Shown here one piece after another: positions 55,134 through 63,364 of a stretch of DNA of 64,000 nucleotides. Position 1 is the stretch's first letter. Each line of letters begins with the position of its first letter. The DNA is from Streptomyces cyaneus. Its GTDB lineage: Bacteria > Actinomycetota > Actinomycetes > Streptomycetales > Streptomycetaceae. Below the pieces are notes generated by a model that was given only the letters and a program-made list of their open reading frames with translations, did no database searches and had not been told where the DNA came from. The translations under genes were made by a program, and so were the position numbers. The stretch spans positions 558,001 through 622,000 of the forward strand of contig NZ_ML138678.1 in the NCBI RefSeq assembly GCF_004028635.1, written 5' to 3'.

Positions 55134-56057
55134 ATGACGGGGCCGAACGAGGGGATGGACCGGGGCATGCGGAAGCGACGGCACGTTGCGCGCGCTGTCT
55201 TCGCCGCCGTGACCGCGGCTGTGCTGGGCGTGGCCGGTTGTGACGCCGTCGGGGGCAACTCCCCGGCCCCGTCCGGCACCGACACGCAGAGCGCGCGCCC
55301 GTCACCCAGGCCGACCCCGGCCTGGGATCGCAGCCCCGCCTCGATCGCGGCCGTGGGCGACTCCATCACGACCGGTTTCGACGCCTGTACGGTCCTGTCG
55401 GACTGCCCCGAGGTCTCCTGGGCGACCGGCAGCAGTGCCAAGGTCGACAGTCTCGCCGTACGGCTGCTGGGGAAGGCGAAGGCGGCCCGGCACAGCTGGA
55501 ACTACGCCGTGACCGGGGCGCGGATGGCGGACGTGGCCGGGCAGATGGCCCAGGCGGTGAGGCGTGAGCCGGAGTTGGTGGCGGTGATGGCGGGGGCGAA
55601 CGACGCCTGCCGCGACACGGCCGACGCGATGACCTCGGTGGCCGACTTCCGCACGCAGTTCGAGGACGCCATGGGCACGCTGCGGGACGCGCTGCCGAAG
55701 GCCCAGGTGTATGTCGCGAGCGTGCCGGATCTGATGCGGCTGTGGGAGCAGGGCCGTACGAATCCGCTGAGCAAGCAGGTGTGGGGGCTGGGTATCTGCC
55801 CCTCCATGCTGAGGGACCCCGACTCCCTCACCACGACGGCGAACCAGCGGCGCGAGACCGTGCAGGAGCGGGTCGAGGCGTACAACAAGGTGCTGGAGCA
55901 GGTGTGTGCGAAGGACCGGCGGTGCCGGTTCGACGGCGGCGCGGTGTACGAGTTCCGCTTCGGCGCCGAGCAGCTGAGCCAGTGGGACTGGTTCCACCCG
56001 AGTGTGAACGGTCAGGCGCGGCTGGCCGAGATCGCCTACCGGGCGGTCACGAACTAG
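55134..56057 (+). CDS. SGNH/GDSL hydrolase lipoprotein
   Basis: 307 residues if the start is ATG 55134; ATGs at 55155 and 55167 are also in frame. A signal with lipobox GVAGC is followed by a Ser/Pro-rich linker. Block I is AVGDSITTGF, block III AGANDACRD, and block V QWDWFHPS with the catalytic Asp-His. It would cleave esters at the cell surface. The sequence ACCATGACGGG occurs twice (55131 and 13 nt earlier), a small duplication around the start. Confidence 0.87.
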   Translation: MTGPNEGMDRGMRKRRHVARAVFAAVTAAVLGVAGCDAVGGNSPAPSGTDTQSARPSPRPTPAWDRSPASIAAVGDSITTGFDACTVLSDCPEVSWATGSSAKVDSLAVRLLGKAKAARHSWNYAVTGARMADVAGQMAQAVRREPELVAVMAGANDACRDTADAMTSVADFRTQFEDAMGTLRDALPKAQVYVASVPDLMRLWEQGRTNPLSKQVWGLGICPSMLRDPDSLTTTANQRRETVQERVEAYNKVLEQVCAKDRRCRFDGGAVYEFRFGAEQLSQWDWFHPSVNGQARLAEIAYRAVTN

Positions 56058-56067
56058 TGTTTCGCGC

Positions 56068-57045
56068 ATGAGCGAACACTTCGGCACACTTTCCGACGGC
56101 ACTCCGGTGCAGCGCTGGACCCTGGAGCGCGCGGGCGTACGGGTACGCGTCCTGTCGTACGGCGGCATCGTGCAGTCGCTGGAGGTGCCGGACCGGGACG
56201 GGCGGGCGGCGAACGTGGTGCTGGGCTTCGCCGACCTGGACGGTTATCTGTCCCACCCGGGGCCCTATTTGGGCGCCCTCATCGGGCGGTACGCCAACCG
56301 GATCGCGGGCGGCCGGTTCCCGCTGGACGGCCTGACGTACGCGCTCGATCCCAACAACGCGCCCAACTCCCTGCACGGCGGCGAGCGCGGGTTCGACAAG
56401 CGCGTGTGGGAGGTGACGCCGGTCGAGCACGGTGTGCGGCTCAGCAGGGTCAGCCCGCATGGTGAGGAGGGCTTCCCGGGGCGGCTGGAGGTCTCGGCGA
56501 CGTACACCCTGGAGGCCGACGGTGCGCTGCGGATCGCGTACGAGGCGGTGACGGACGCGCCGACCGTGGTGAATCCGACCAACCACAGCTACTTCAACCT
56601 CGCCGGGGCCGAGTCCGGTAACGCGGGCGGTCATGAACTGCGGCTGGCCGCATCCCGGTTCACCCCGGTCGACGCGGACCTCATTCCGACCGGCTCCCTG
56701 GACGAGGTCGCGGGCACCCGCTTCGACTTCCGCGAGCCGCGGAAGGTCGGCGCCGGGTACGACCACAACTTCGTGCTCGACAAGGGGGTGACGGCGGGCG
56801 CGGAGGAGGTCGCCGAGCTGTATGACCCGTCGACCGGGCGGGCGCTGTCGGTGGCGACCACCGAGCCCGGCCTCCAGCTCTACACCGCCGACCATCTGAG
56901 CGAGCCCTTCGCCCCGGGCGACGGCATCGCGCTGGAGACCCAGCACTTCCCCGACTCCCCGAACCGGCCGGAGTTCCCGAGCACCGTGCTGCGCCCGGGC
57001 GAGGTGTTCCGCTCGGAGACGGTGTACGGCTTCTCGGTGCGCTGA
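56068..57045 (+). CDS. galM: Aldose 1-epimerase (galactose mutarotase)
   Basis: 325 residues. RYANRIAGGRF, NPTNHSYFNLAG (catalytic His) and LETQHFPDSPN (catalytic Glu) are the mutarotase motifs. It interconverts alpha and beta aldoses. TAGTGT (56055-56060) stands 7 nt before the ATG and there is no Shine-Dalgarno sequence, so a leaderless message is likely even though the upstream gene ends only 10 nt away. Confidence 0.93.
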   Translation: MSEHFGTLSDGTPVQRWTLERAGVRVRVLSYGGIVQSLEVPDRDGRAANVVLGFADLDGYLSHPGPYLGALIGRYANRIAGGRFPLDGLTYALDPNNAPNSLHGGERGFDKRVWEVTPVEHGVRLSRVSPHGEEGFPGRLEVSATYTLEADGALRIAYEAVTDAPTVVNPTNHSYFNLAGAESGNAGGHELRLAASRFTPVDADLIPTGSLDEVAGTRFDFREPRKVGAGYDHNFVLDKGVTAGAEEVAELYDPSTGRALSVATTEPGLQLYTADHLSEPFAPGDGIALETQHFPDSPNRPEFPSTVLRPGEVFRSETVYGFSVR

Positions 57046-57087
57046 GCCACTCGCCTCGGCGGGCACCGGCCCCACCGTGACAAAACG

Positions 57088-57124
57088 AGCCCCGGTCCAG
57101 GTGTCAGGGTCCTGGACCGGGGCT
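57088..57124. terminator. Bidirectional terminator between galM and the GH3 gene
   Basis: AGCCCCGGTCCAGG (57088-57101) and CCTGGACCGGGGCT (57111-57124) pair perfectly over a 9-nt loop, 42 nt after galM and 22 nt after the convergent GH3 stop. GACAAAACG on the left supplies an A/T-rich flank. Confidence 0.88.
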
Positions 57125-57146
57125 GTTCCTGGGTACTTCTCCCGGA

Positions 57147-59627
57147 TCAGACGTTAATGGTCGCCACCACTCGACGGTCGGAGATCGAGCGACCGGCCTG
57201 GATCTCGTACGAACCCTTCACAAAGGTCCACGCATTGGTCTTCTCGTCCCACGTCTCGAAGGCACGGCGTGGCACTTCGACCACCGCCTCGACCGTCTCC
57301 TCCGGCCCCGCCTCCACCCCCGCGAAACCGGCCAGCAGGCGCGCGGGCCGGTCGGCGCCGGGCTCGGTCGGCGCGAGGTAGACCTGCACGACCTCGCGCC
57401 CCGCACGCGCGCCGGAGTTGCGGACGCGGACCGTGACCGTGGCCCCCTCTGTCCCCTCGGCCCCCTCGTTCCCCTCGACGGTCCCCTCGACCTTGACGGA
57501 CTCGTACGTCCAGTCGGTGTAGCCGAGGCCGTGCCCGAAGGGGTACGTCGGGGTCCTGCCCTCCTTCTCCCAGGCGCGGTAGCCGATGAAGACGCCCTCG
57601 GTGTAAGGGAGTTCGCCGTTGGACGGAGCGACCTGGCTGACCGGTGCGTCGGTCAGGGAGCCCCAGGTGGTGGGCAGTCGGCCGCCCGGCTCGTGCGTGC
57701 CGGTGAGGACGTCCGCCAGGGCCGCGCCGCCCTCCTGGCCGGGGAACCAGCTCAGCAGGACGGCGGCGACGTCCTCGCGCCACGGCAGCTCCACCGGGGA
57801 GCCGGAGTTGACGACCACAACGGTGTGGGGGTTGGCGGCGGCGACGGCGCGGACCAGGTCGTCCTGCCGGCCGGGCAGCGTCAGGTCCGTGCGGTCGAAG
57901 CCCTCGGACTCGACGCGCTCCGTGGTCGCGACCACGACGACGGCCGTGTCGGCGTTCCGGGCGGCCTCGACAGCCTCGGCGATCAGTTCGTCGGGGTCGC
58001 GCGGCGGGTCCTGGTGGGCGAGGGCGAAGATGACCGCCTGCATCGGGGTGTCTTCGATGTGTTCGACGAGGTAGGTGAGGGAGACCTCGACCGGTTCGCC
58101 GGCGGTCAGTTCGGCCTCGGCGCGGGGCGTGGGCTCGCCGAAGAAGGTGATGAAGGGGTCGTCCTTCGGTGGGGTCTGGACGTCGTCGAAGTACGTCGTG
58201 CCGCCGATGGTGAGCGTGAAGGTGCCGATGCCCTGGATGCCGAAGGTGTGCGAGCCGCTCTCGCGCGGGGTGAAGGTGCCGGTCAGCTGGACGGTGTGCA
58301 GCCGCTCGTGGGTGACGCCCTCGGGCAGGGCCGACGGACCCATCCACTTGAGCTGGCCGCCCGGCGCGGAGTCGGAGCCGATGACGTTGCCGTCGGGGTC
58401 CCGGCACACGGCGCGCAGTTCGAAGGCGGTGTCGAAGACGGAGAGTTCGCTGTTCGGGTCGGCGCCGACGGCGTAGGTGAGGGTGCCTTCGGGGAGGGCG
58501 GCGGTGAGGCCGTCGAGCGGGGAGACGATCCCGGCGGGGAAGACGGTGGCGGAGCCGCCGCCGAGGACGCGGGCGTCGCGGGCGGCGGCGCCGATGAGTG
58601 CGACCGTGCCGTTCGGTCGCAGGGGGAGGGCGCCGCCCTGGTTGCGGACCAGGACGAAGGAGCGGCGGGCGATCTCGCGGGCCAGTGCGCTGCCGTCGAC
58701 GGTCTCGGGGAGCTCGGTGACGACCGGTTCGGCACCCTTCAGGATCCCGACGCGGGCGGCGAGCCGCAGGACGTTGCGCACGGCGTCGTCGACCTTGGCC
58801 TCGGCCACCTTCCCGTCCCGTACGGCTTGGGCGAGGGCCGGGCCGTACACCGTCTGCGGGCCGGGCATCGCGACGTCGAGGCCGCCCTCGATCGCGCCGA
58901 CGGTCGACCGGGCGGCCAGCCAGTCGGAGACGTTGTAGCCGTCGAAGCCCCATTCGCCGCGCAGAACCTCGTTCACGAGGTAGTGGTGCTCGGTCATCGT
59001 CGTGCCGTTGACCGTGTTGTAGGCGGTCATGATGCCCCAGGGGTGGGCGTTCTCGACGATGATCTCGAAGGGTGCCAGGTACAGCTCGCGCAGGGCACGT
59101 TCGCTGACGGTGTTGTTCACCGTGAAGCGGTCGGTCTCGGCGTCGTTGGCGACGAAGTGCTTGACGGTGGTGCCGACGCCGCCGGACTGGACGCCGTTCA
59201 CATAGCCCGCGCCGATCGTGCCCGTCAGGTACGGGTCCTCGCTGTACGCCTCGAAGTGCCGCCCGCCGAGCGGGGAACGATGGAGATTGACGGTCGGGGC
59301 GAGCAGCACATGGACGCCCTTGCGGCGGGACTCCTGGGCGAGCAGCACCCCTGCCCTGCGGGCGAGTTCGGGGTCCCAGGTGGCGGCGAGGGCGGTGGGC
59401 GAGGGCAGCGCGACGGACGGGTCGTCGGCGGTCCAGCGCACACCCCGGACGCCGATCGGGCCGTCGGACATGACGAGGGACTTCAGGCCGACCTCGGGGA
59501 GCGCGGGCAGCGTCCACATGTCCTGGCCGGAGAGCAGCCGTGCCTTCGCGTCGAGGTCGAGCCCGGCGAGGGCGGCCTCGACGACCGCCTCACGTGCTGC
59601 ATCGGCCTGGGTGCGGGTTCCCGCCAT
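57147..59627 (-). CDS. GH3 beta-glucosidase-like enzyme with PA14 domain
   Basis: 826 residues from ATG 59627 (GAGGAGG upstream). The N-terminal barrel has KHFVANDAETDRF and ends with GFDGYNVSDW, whose Asp is the nucleophile. The second domain starts near LVRNQGGALPL. A PA14 carbohydrate-binding insert (LTGTFTPRESGSHTFGIQG, about 400-530) precedes the FnIII-like C-terminus. There is no signal peptide, so it acts on imported oligosaccharides or glycosides. Convergent with galM, and both serve sugar use. Confidence 0.92.
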   Translation of the reverse strand: MAGTRTQADAAREAVVEAALAGLDLDAKARLLSGQDMWTLPALPEVGLKSLVMSDGPIGVRGVRWTADDPSVALPSPTALAATWDPELARRAGVLLAQESRRKGVHVLLAPTVNLHRSPLGGRHFEAYSEDPYLTGTIGAGYVNGVQSGGVGTTVKHFVANDAETDRFTVNNTVSERALRELYLAPFEIIVENAHPWGIMTAYNTVNGTTMTEHHYLVNEVLRGEWGFDGYNVSDWLAARSTVGAIEGGLDVAMPGPQTVYGPALAQAVRDGKVAEAKVDDAVRNVLRLAARVGILKGAEPVVTELPETVDGSALAREIARRSFVLVRNQGGALPLRPNGTVALIGAAARDARVLGGGSATVFPAGIVSPLDGLTAALPEGTLTYAVGADPNSELSVFDTAFELRAVCRDPDGNVIGSDSAPGGQLKWMGPSALPEGVTHERLHTVQLTGTFTPRESGSHTFGIQGIGTFTLTIGGTTYFDDVQTPPKDDPFITFFGEPTPRAEAELTAGEPVEVSLTYLVEHIEDTPMQAVIFALAHQDPPRDPDELIAEAVEAARNADTAVVVVATTERVESEGFDRTDLTLPGRQDDLVRAVAAANPHTVVVVNSGSPVELPWREDVAAVLLSWFPGQEGGAALADVLTGTHEPGGRLPTTWGSLTDAPVSQVAPSNGELPYTEGVFIGYRAWEKEGRTPTYPFGHGLGYTDWTYESVKVEGTVEGNEGAEGTEGATVTVRVRNSGARAGREVVQVYLAPTEPGADRPARLLAGFAGVEAGPEETVEAVVEVPRRAFETWDEKTNAWTFVKGSYEIQAGRSISDRRVVATINV

Positions 59628-59704
59628 CGCGGTGCCTCCTCGCTGAGTCACTTACACGTCTCAATGCTTCCTAGGTCACCGCGAAGGACTCGAAACCGCA
59701 ACCA

Positions 59705-60115
59705 TCAATTGAGGAACCCCCGGCGAGCACCCACGTCCGCGAGAGCGGCGACGACCTCCACCTCCACGAGGGCCTCCGGCCGGAAGAGCCTCGGCACCTC
59801 GAAGGTCATGCTGGTGGGCGGGGTGCCGGTGAGGAACTGCCGCCGCACGGTGCCGTATTCGTCCAGCGTGCCGATGTCGGTGAGGCAGGTGCGGATGTTG
59901 ATGACGTCCGCCAGGGTCGCGCCGTGGGCCGCGAGCAGGGCCGCGATCGTCTCGAAGATGCCGCGGGTCTGCTCGGCGACGGTGGCGCCCTGCGCGATCT
60001 GCCCGGAGAGGAACAACAGGGCGCTGCCATCGGCGTGTTCGACTCGGGCGACCTGGGAGTAGTACGGGCTGAGGGGCTGGGGCGCAGAAGGCGGGTTGTC
60101 GATGGTGATCTGCAT
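59705..60115 (-). CDS. RidA family enamine/imine deaminase
   Basis: 136 residues. LFLSGQIAQG, VINIRTCLTDIG (the Arg that binds the carboxylate) and MTFEVPRLFRPEALVEVEVVA are RidA. It hydrolyses reactive enamine intermediates such as 2-aminoacrylate. Leaderless on the minus strand: TTGTCG (60152-60147), 18 nt, TAGCGT (60128-60123), 7 nt, ATG. The divergent LysR gene probably controls it. Confidence 0.92.
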   Translation of the reverse strand: MQITIDNPPSAPQPLSPYYSQVARVEHADGSALLFLSGQIAQGATVAEQTRGIFETIAALLAAHGATLADVINIRTCLTDIGTLDEYGTVRRQFLTGTPPTSMTFEVPRLFRPEALVEVEVVAALADVGARRGFLN

Positions 60116-60174
60116 GCCGTCGACGCTAGGTCCCGTACTTGAGATGCGACAAGCGAATGTCCAGCATGGCTGCC
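60116..60174. promoter_or_regulatory. Face-to-face leaderless promoters with LysR-type T-N11-A site
   Basis: LysR gene: TTGAGA (60139-60144), 17 nt, CAGCAT (60162-60167), 7 nt, ATG at 60175. RidA gene: TTGTCG (60152-60147), 18 nt, TAGCGT (60128-60123), 7 nt, ATG at 60115. CTTG-N8-CAAG (60138-60153), a T-N11-A box, covers both -35 elements. Confidence 0.65.
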
Positions 60175-61110
60175 ATGCCGAAGCAGCATGAGTTCCCCGA
60201 GGTGTCCACCGTGTGGCTGAGGGCGTTCCTGGAAGTCGCCCGGCACGGCTCCTTCACCGGCGCCGCCCGCACCCTCGGGTGGACGCAGTCAGCGGTGTCC
60301 CGCCAGATCTCCACACTGGAGGGGGCGTTGGGCGGCGCCCCGCTGTTCGACCGGCTTCCGCGCGGTGTGCGTCTCACCGAGGCCGGGCGGATCCTCGTGC
60401 CGCATGCCGAGGCCGTGGCCGAGTCGCTCCACGACGCCGTGCGCGAACTCACCGCCCTGCGCGAGGTCAGCGGCGGGCGGTTGCGGTTCGGCGCCTTCGC
60501 CACGGCCGACGCCGGGCTGGTGCCGCAGGCGTTGGCCGTCTTCCGTACCCGCCACTCACGCGTCCACGTGACCCGCGAGGAAGGCCTCACCCCCGTGCTC
60601 CTGGAACGCCTGACCGCCGGCCATCTCGACCTCGCGGTCGTCTCGACCACGGGCCACGCCCCGCTGGAGGCGTACGAACTCCATCACCTCCTCGACGAGT
60701 CCCTGTACGTCGCCGTCCACACCGCCCACCCCCTCGCCCGCCACAAGGGCCCCGTACGGCTCGGTCGACTGGCCGACGCCGACTGGATCTCCGGCAGTTC
60801 CCGCCCCGAGGGCACCCTCCTCGACGCGGCCCTGCGGCAGGGCTTCCGGCCGCGGGTCGCGCACGTCGTCGGCGAGTGGACCGCCAAGCAGGGGTACGTC
60901 GCCGCAGGCCTCGGGGTTGCCCTGGTCCCGGCGTTGGCCGCCGGGTCCGTGCGTCCCGATGTGTGTCTGGTGCCGGTGCTCGACGAGGGCGGGCCGGCGC
61001 GGGCGGTGTACGCGGCGACGGCGCGGGGGCGGTCGCTGTCGCCGGCCGGGGCGGAATTCCTGGCGGTACTGCGGGAGGCGGCGGCGAAGATGCCCCACGC
61101 CATGGCGTAG
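60175..61110 (+). CDS. LysR family regulator
   Basis: 311 residues from ATG 60175; in-frame ATGs at 60157 and 60166 and a TTG at 60139 lie inside the predicted promoter and are disfavoured. The HTH is in LRAFLEVARHGSFTGAARTLGWTQSAVSRQISTLE. The effector domain follows from about 90. It is divergent from the RidA gene, the classical LysR target arrangement, and would sense an imine or amino-acid-derived signal. Confidence 0.92.
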   Translation: MPKQHEFPEVSTVWLRAFLEVARHGSFTGAARTLGWTQSAVSRQISTLEGALGGAPLFDRLPRGVRLTEAGRILVPHAEAVAESLHDAVRELTALREVSGGRLRFGAFATADAGLVPQALAVFRTRHSRVHVTREEGLTPVLLERLTAGHLDLAVVSTTGHAPLEAYELHHLLDESLYVAVHTAHPLARHKGPVRLGRLADADWISGSSRPEGTLLDAALRQGFRPRVAHVVGEWTAKQGYVAAGLGVALVPALAAGSVRPDVCLVPVLDEGGPARAVYAATARGRSLSPAGAEFLAVLREAAAKMPHAMA

Positions 61111-61197
61111 ACCACTCCCGTCACGCGATACTTCCGGCGTCCCGCCCGACGCATGCTCTGTCTCACCCCCCACCGTGACGGAAGGACCGGAACTCCC

Positions 61198-62490
61198 TTG
61201 AATTCCATACGCGTTCGCATCGGCGTCCTCGGACTGGCCCTGCTGGCAGGCCTCTCGGCTCCCACGGCCGGGGCTGCCGCCTCCGAAGCGGCGCCCGCGC
61301 CGACCGTCGAGGAACAGCGCCTCGACAGGACGGTCCCCCAGGAGATCCTGCGCCGCTCCGGATTCGACGCCCCGGCAACGGAGTTCGCCCGCGATCTCGA
61401 TGCCGCGAGCTCCTACGCCCAGGCCCGCCGCATCGTCGTACGCGAGGGATCGGCGCTGTGGCGGAGGGCCGTCGAACGGGCGCAGGGGCGGGGGCCGACG
61501 GGCGGGGATCTGAGCCGGGACGACGATCGGCCGCTGTACTGGGCGCGGCTGTCGATGACGCGGGACGTGCGGACGTGGCAGCCGGAGTTCGCGCTGAGCG
61601 AGACCCAGCGGGCCGCGCTGCTGGATGCGTTGGAGCGGGGCTCGCGCGGTCAGACGGACATCGTCCCCCACTCTCGGCTTCGCTCGAGCGGGGGGACCCC
61701 CATCGCGCAGGGGAAGGGCATCCGGCGGATCCTGGTCACCGGGTTCGATCCCTTCACCCTCGACCGGGACATCCGTATCTCCAACCCGTCCGGGGCCACC
61801 GCGCTCGCACTGGACGGCACGGTGATCGAGACGGCGGACGGTCCGGCGCGGGTGGAGACCGCCGTGTTCCCGGTGCGCTGGCGGGACTTCGCCGACGGCA
61901 CGGTGGAGCGGACGCTGCGGCCGTATCTGAGGCAGGTCGATCTGTTCACGACCGTGAGCCAGGGGCGCGTCGGGCGGTTCGACGTCGAGCGGACCAACGG
62001 GGCCTGGCGGGGCGGCTTCGGGGACAACGAGAACGTCTCCCGCACCGAGACCATCCCCGTCGCCGACCCGGCCTCGCAGCCGCAGTGGACGTCGACGACC
62101 CTGCCGTACGAGGAGATCGTCGCCGCGGACACCGGGCGCTTCCCCGTGTACGACAACACGAGCGTGACCGAGATCCCGGCGGGCGGCACGCAGGCCGTCG
62201 TACGCCCCGACGGGCCGACGCCCGGGTCGAGCGCGCGGGCCGGGGGCGGCGGGGACTATCTGTCCAACGAGATCGCCTACCGGGCGACGCTGCTCCGGGA
62301 CCGGCTGGGGCTGCACGACGTGCTGCCGGGCGGGCATGTGCACACGCCGGTGCTGCAGTTCGGGGCGGGCAACACGGACCCGGCGACGGGGTCGGTGACC
62401 GACCCCGAGTTCGTGCGCAACCGGCTGGACATCATCGCCCAGGTGCGGACGATCCTGAAGGTGGCGGCGGGCAGCCCGGTCACCAGTTGA
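61198..62490 (+). CDS. Secreted pyroglutamyl-peptidase-like protein with Cys-to-Ser replacement
   Basis: 430 residues from TTG 61198; an ATG at 61153 is also open. A signal peptide (RVRIGVLGLALLAGLSAPTA) is followed by a 160-residue helical extension absent from cytoplasmic Pcp. The C15 fold begins at RRILVTGFDPF; VSQGRVGRFDVERTN keeps the catalytic Glu, and LPGGHVHTPVLQ the His. The position of the nucleophile, Y-(V/L)-C-N in active Pcp, reads DYLSNEIAY with Ser356. It may be a binding protein or use Ser. The last 11 nt overlap the convergent gene. Confidence 0.82.
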   Translation: MNSIRVRIGVLGLALLAGLSAPTAGAAASEAAPAPTVEEQRLDRTVPQEILRRSGFDAPATEFARDLDAASSYAQARRIVVREGSALWRRAVERAQGRGPTGGDLSRDDDRPLYWARLSMTRDVRTWQPEFALSETQRAALLDALERGSRGQTDIVPHSRLRSSGGTPIAQGKGIRRILVTGFDPFTLDRDIRISNPSGATALALDGTVIETADGPARVETAVFPVRWRDFADGTVERTLRPYLRQVDLFTTVSQGRVGRFDVERTNGAWRGGFGDNENVSRTETIPVADPASQPQWTSTTLPYEEIVAADTGRFPVYDNTSVTEIPAGGTQAVVRPDGPTPGSSARAGGGGDYLSNEIAYRATLLRDRLGLHDVLPGGHVHTPVLQFGAGNTDPATGSVTDPEFVRNRLDIIAQVRTILKVAAGSPVTS

Positions 62491-63274
62491 CGGTCTCTCC
62501 GTCGGGCGCGGGCGCCGCTTCCTCCTGGGTCTCCTCGCCCAGCAGCTCCCGCGCCATGAGGGTGGCGCCCGCGACCGCGCCCGGCATCAGGAACACCGCG
62601 ACGAACGGCACCAGGAAGGCAGCGGCGAGGGGCGTGCCGAAGCCCCACACGAGGGTCTTGCGGGAGCGGAGCACGGTCAGGCGGTCGCGGAGTTCGACGC
62701 GGCGGCGCTGGAGGGCGACCGCCGTGAGCTCCTCGGTGAGGAAGAAGCCGGTGATGACGACACCGATCACCGGTACGACCGTCTGGCCGACGACCGGGAT
62801 GAACCCGAGGGCGAAGAGCAGCACGCCCCAGAGTGCGGCACGCAGCACGATCCGCAGACTGTCGCGGCCCGAGATCCACAGCTCGCGCCAGAGCGGCAGG
62901 CCGGACTCGGGGGCCGTGCCGTCCGGGGAGACGTCGCGGTCGACCTTCTCGGAGAGGCTCTCGTAGAAGGGCTGGCCGATCAGGAGCGTCACGGCGGTGA
63001 AGGTGACGACCGAGAGGAGCAGGCCCAGGGCGAACAGGACCGCGGTGAGGAAACCGCGGAACAGGCCCTGCCAGGGGCTCGACCAGTCGTCGGCGAACGG
63101 TGTCGACCAGGACACGAAGTCCTCGCCCCAGATCGCGAGCGCGACCAGTGCGGCCGCGTAGAGCAACAGGGCGATCAGGCCCGGGATCAGCCCGAACTCG
63201 TACTGTTTGCCGTGCCGGGCCACCCACCGCTGGCCCCTGAGGAGATACCTGAACCCGGTCCCAAGATCGCGCAT
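62480..63274 (-). CDS. EI24/CysZ-like membrane protein
   Basis: 264 residues. The EI24 family pattern is clear: RYLLRGQRWVARHGKQYEFGLIPGLIALLLY at the start, then LLLSVVTFTAVTLLIGQPFYESLSEKVD and ALGFIPVVGQTVVPVIG. About four to six helices. The CysZ branch imports sulfate; actinobacterial members are not all proven. Predicted leaderless: TAGAGT (63287-63282), 7 nt, ATG. Confidence 0.85.
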   Translation of the reverse strand: MRDLGTGFRYLLRGQRWVARHGKQYEFGLIPGLIALLLYAAALVALAIWGEDFVSWSTPFADDWSSPWQGLFRGFLTAVLFALGLLLSVVTFTAVTLLIGQPFYESLSEKVDRDVSPDGTAPESGLPLWRELWISGRDSLRIVLRAALWGVLLFALGFIPVVGQTVVPVIGVVITGFFLTEELTAVALQRRRVELRDRLTVLRSRKTLVWGFGTPLAAAFLVPFVAVFLMPGAVAGATLMARELLGEETQEEAAPAPDGETVNW

Positions 63275-63364
63275 GACGGGAACTCTAGTCGGGGCTTGTC
63301 ACACCCGAGTCACGGTCACTTCGGCGCCGGGTCACCGCGCCCCCCGATCACCCCACCGCATCCC

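Noticed and set aside
57531..60062. An 843-codon plus-strand frame opposite the GH3 gene
   Set aside because: Valine/aspartate-rich shadow without domains; it also spans a promoter region and the RidA gene.
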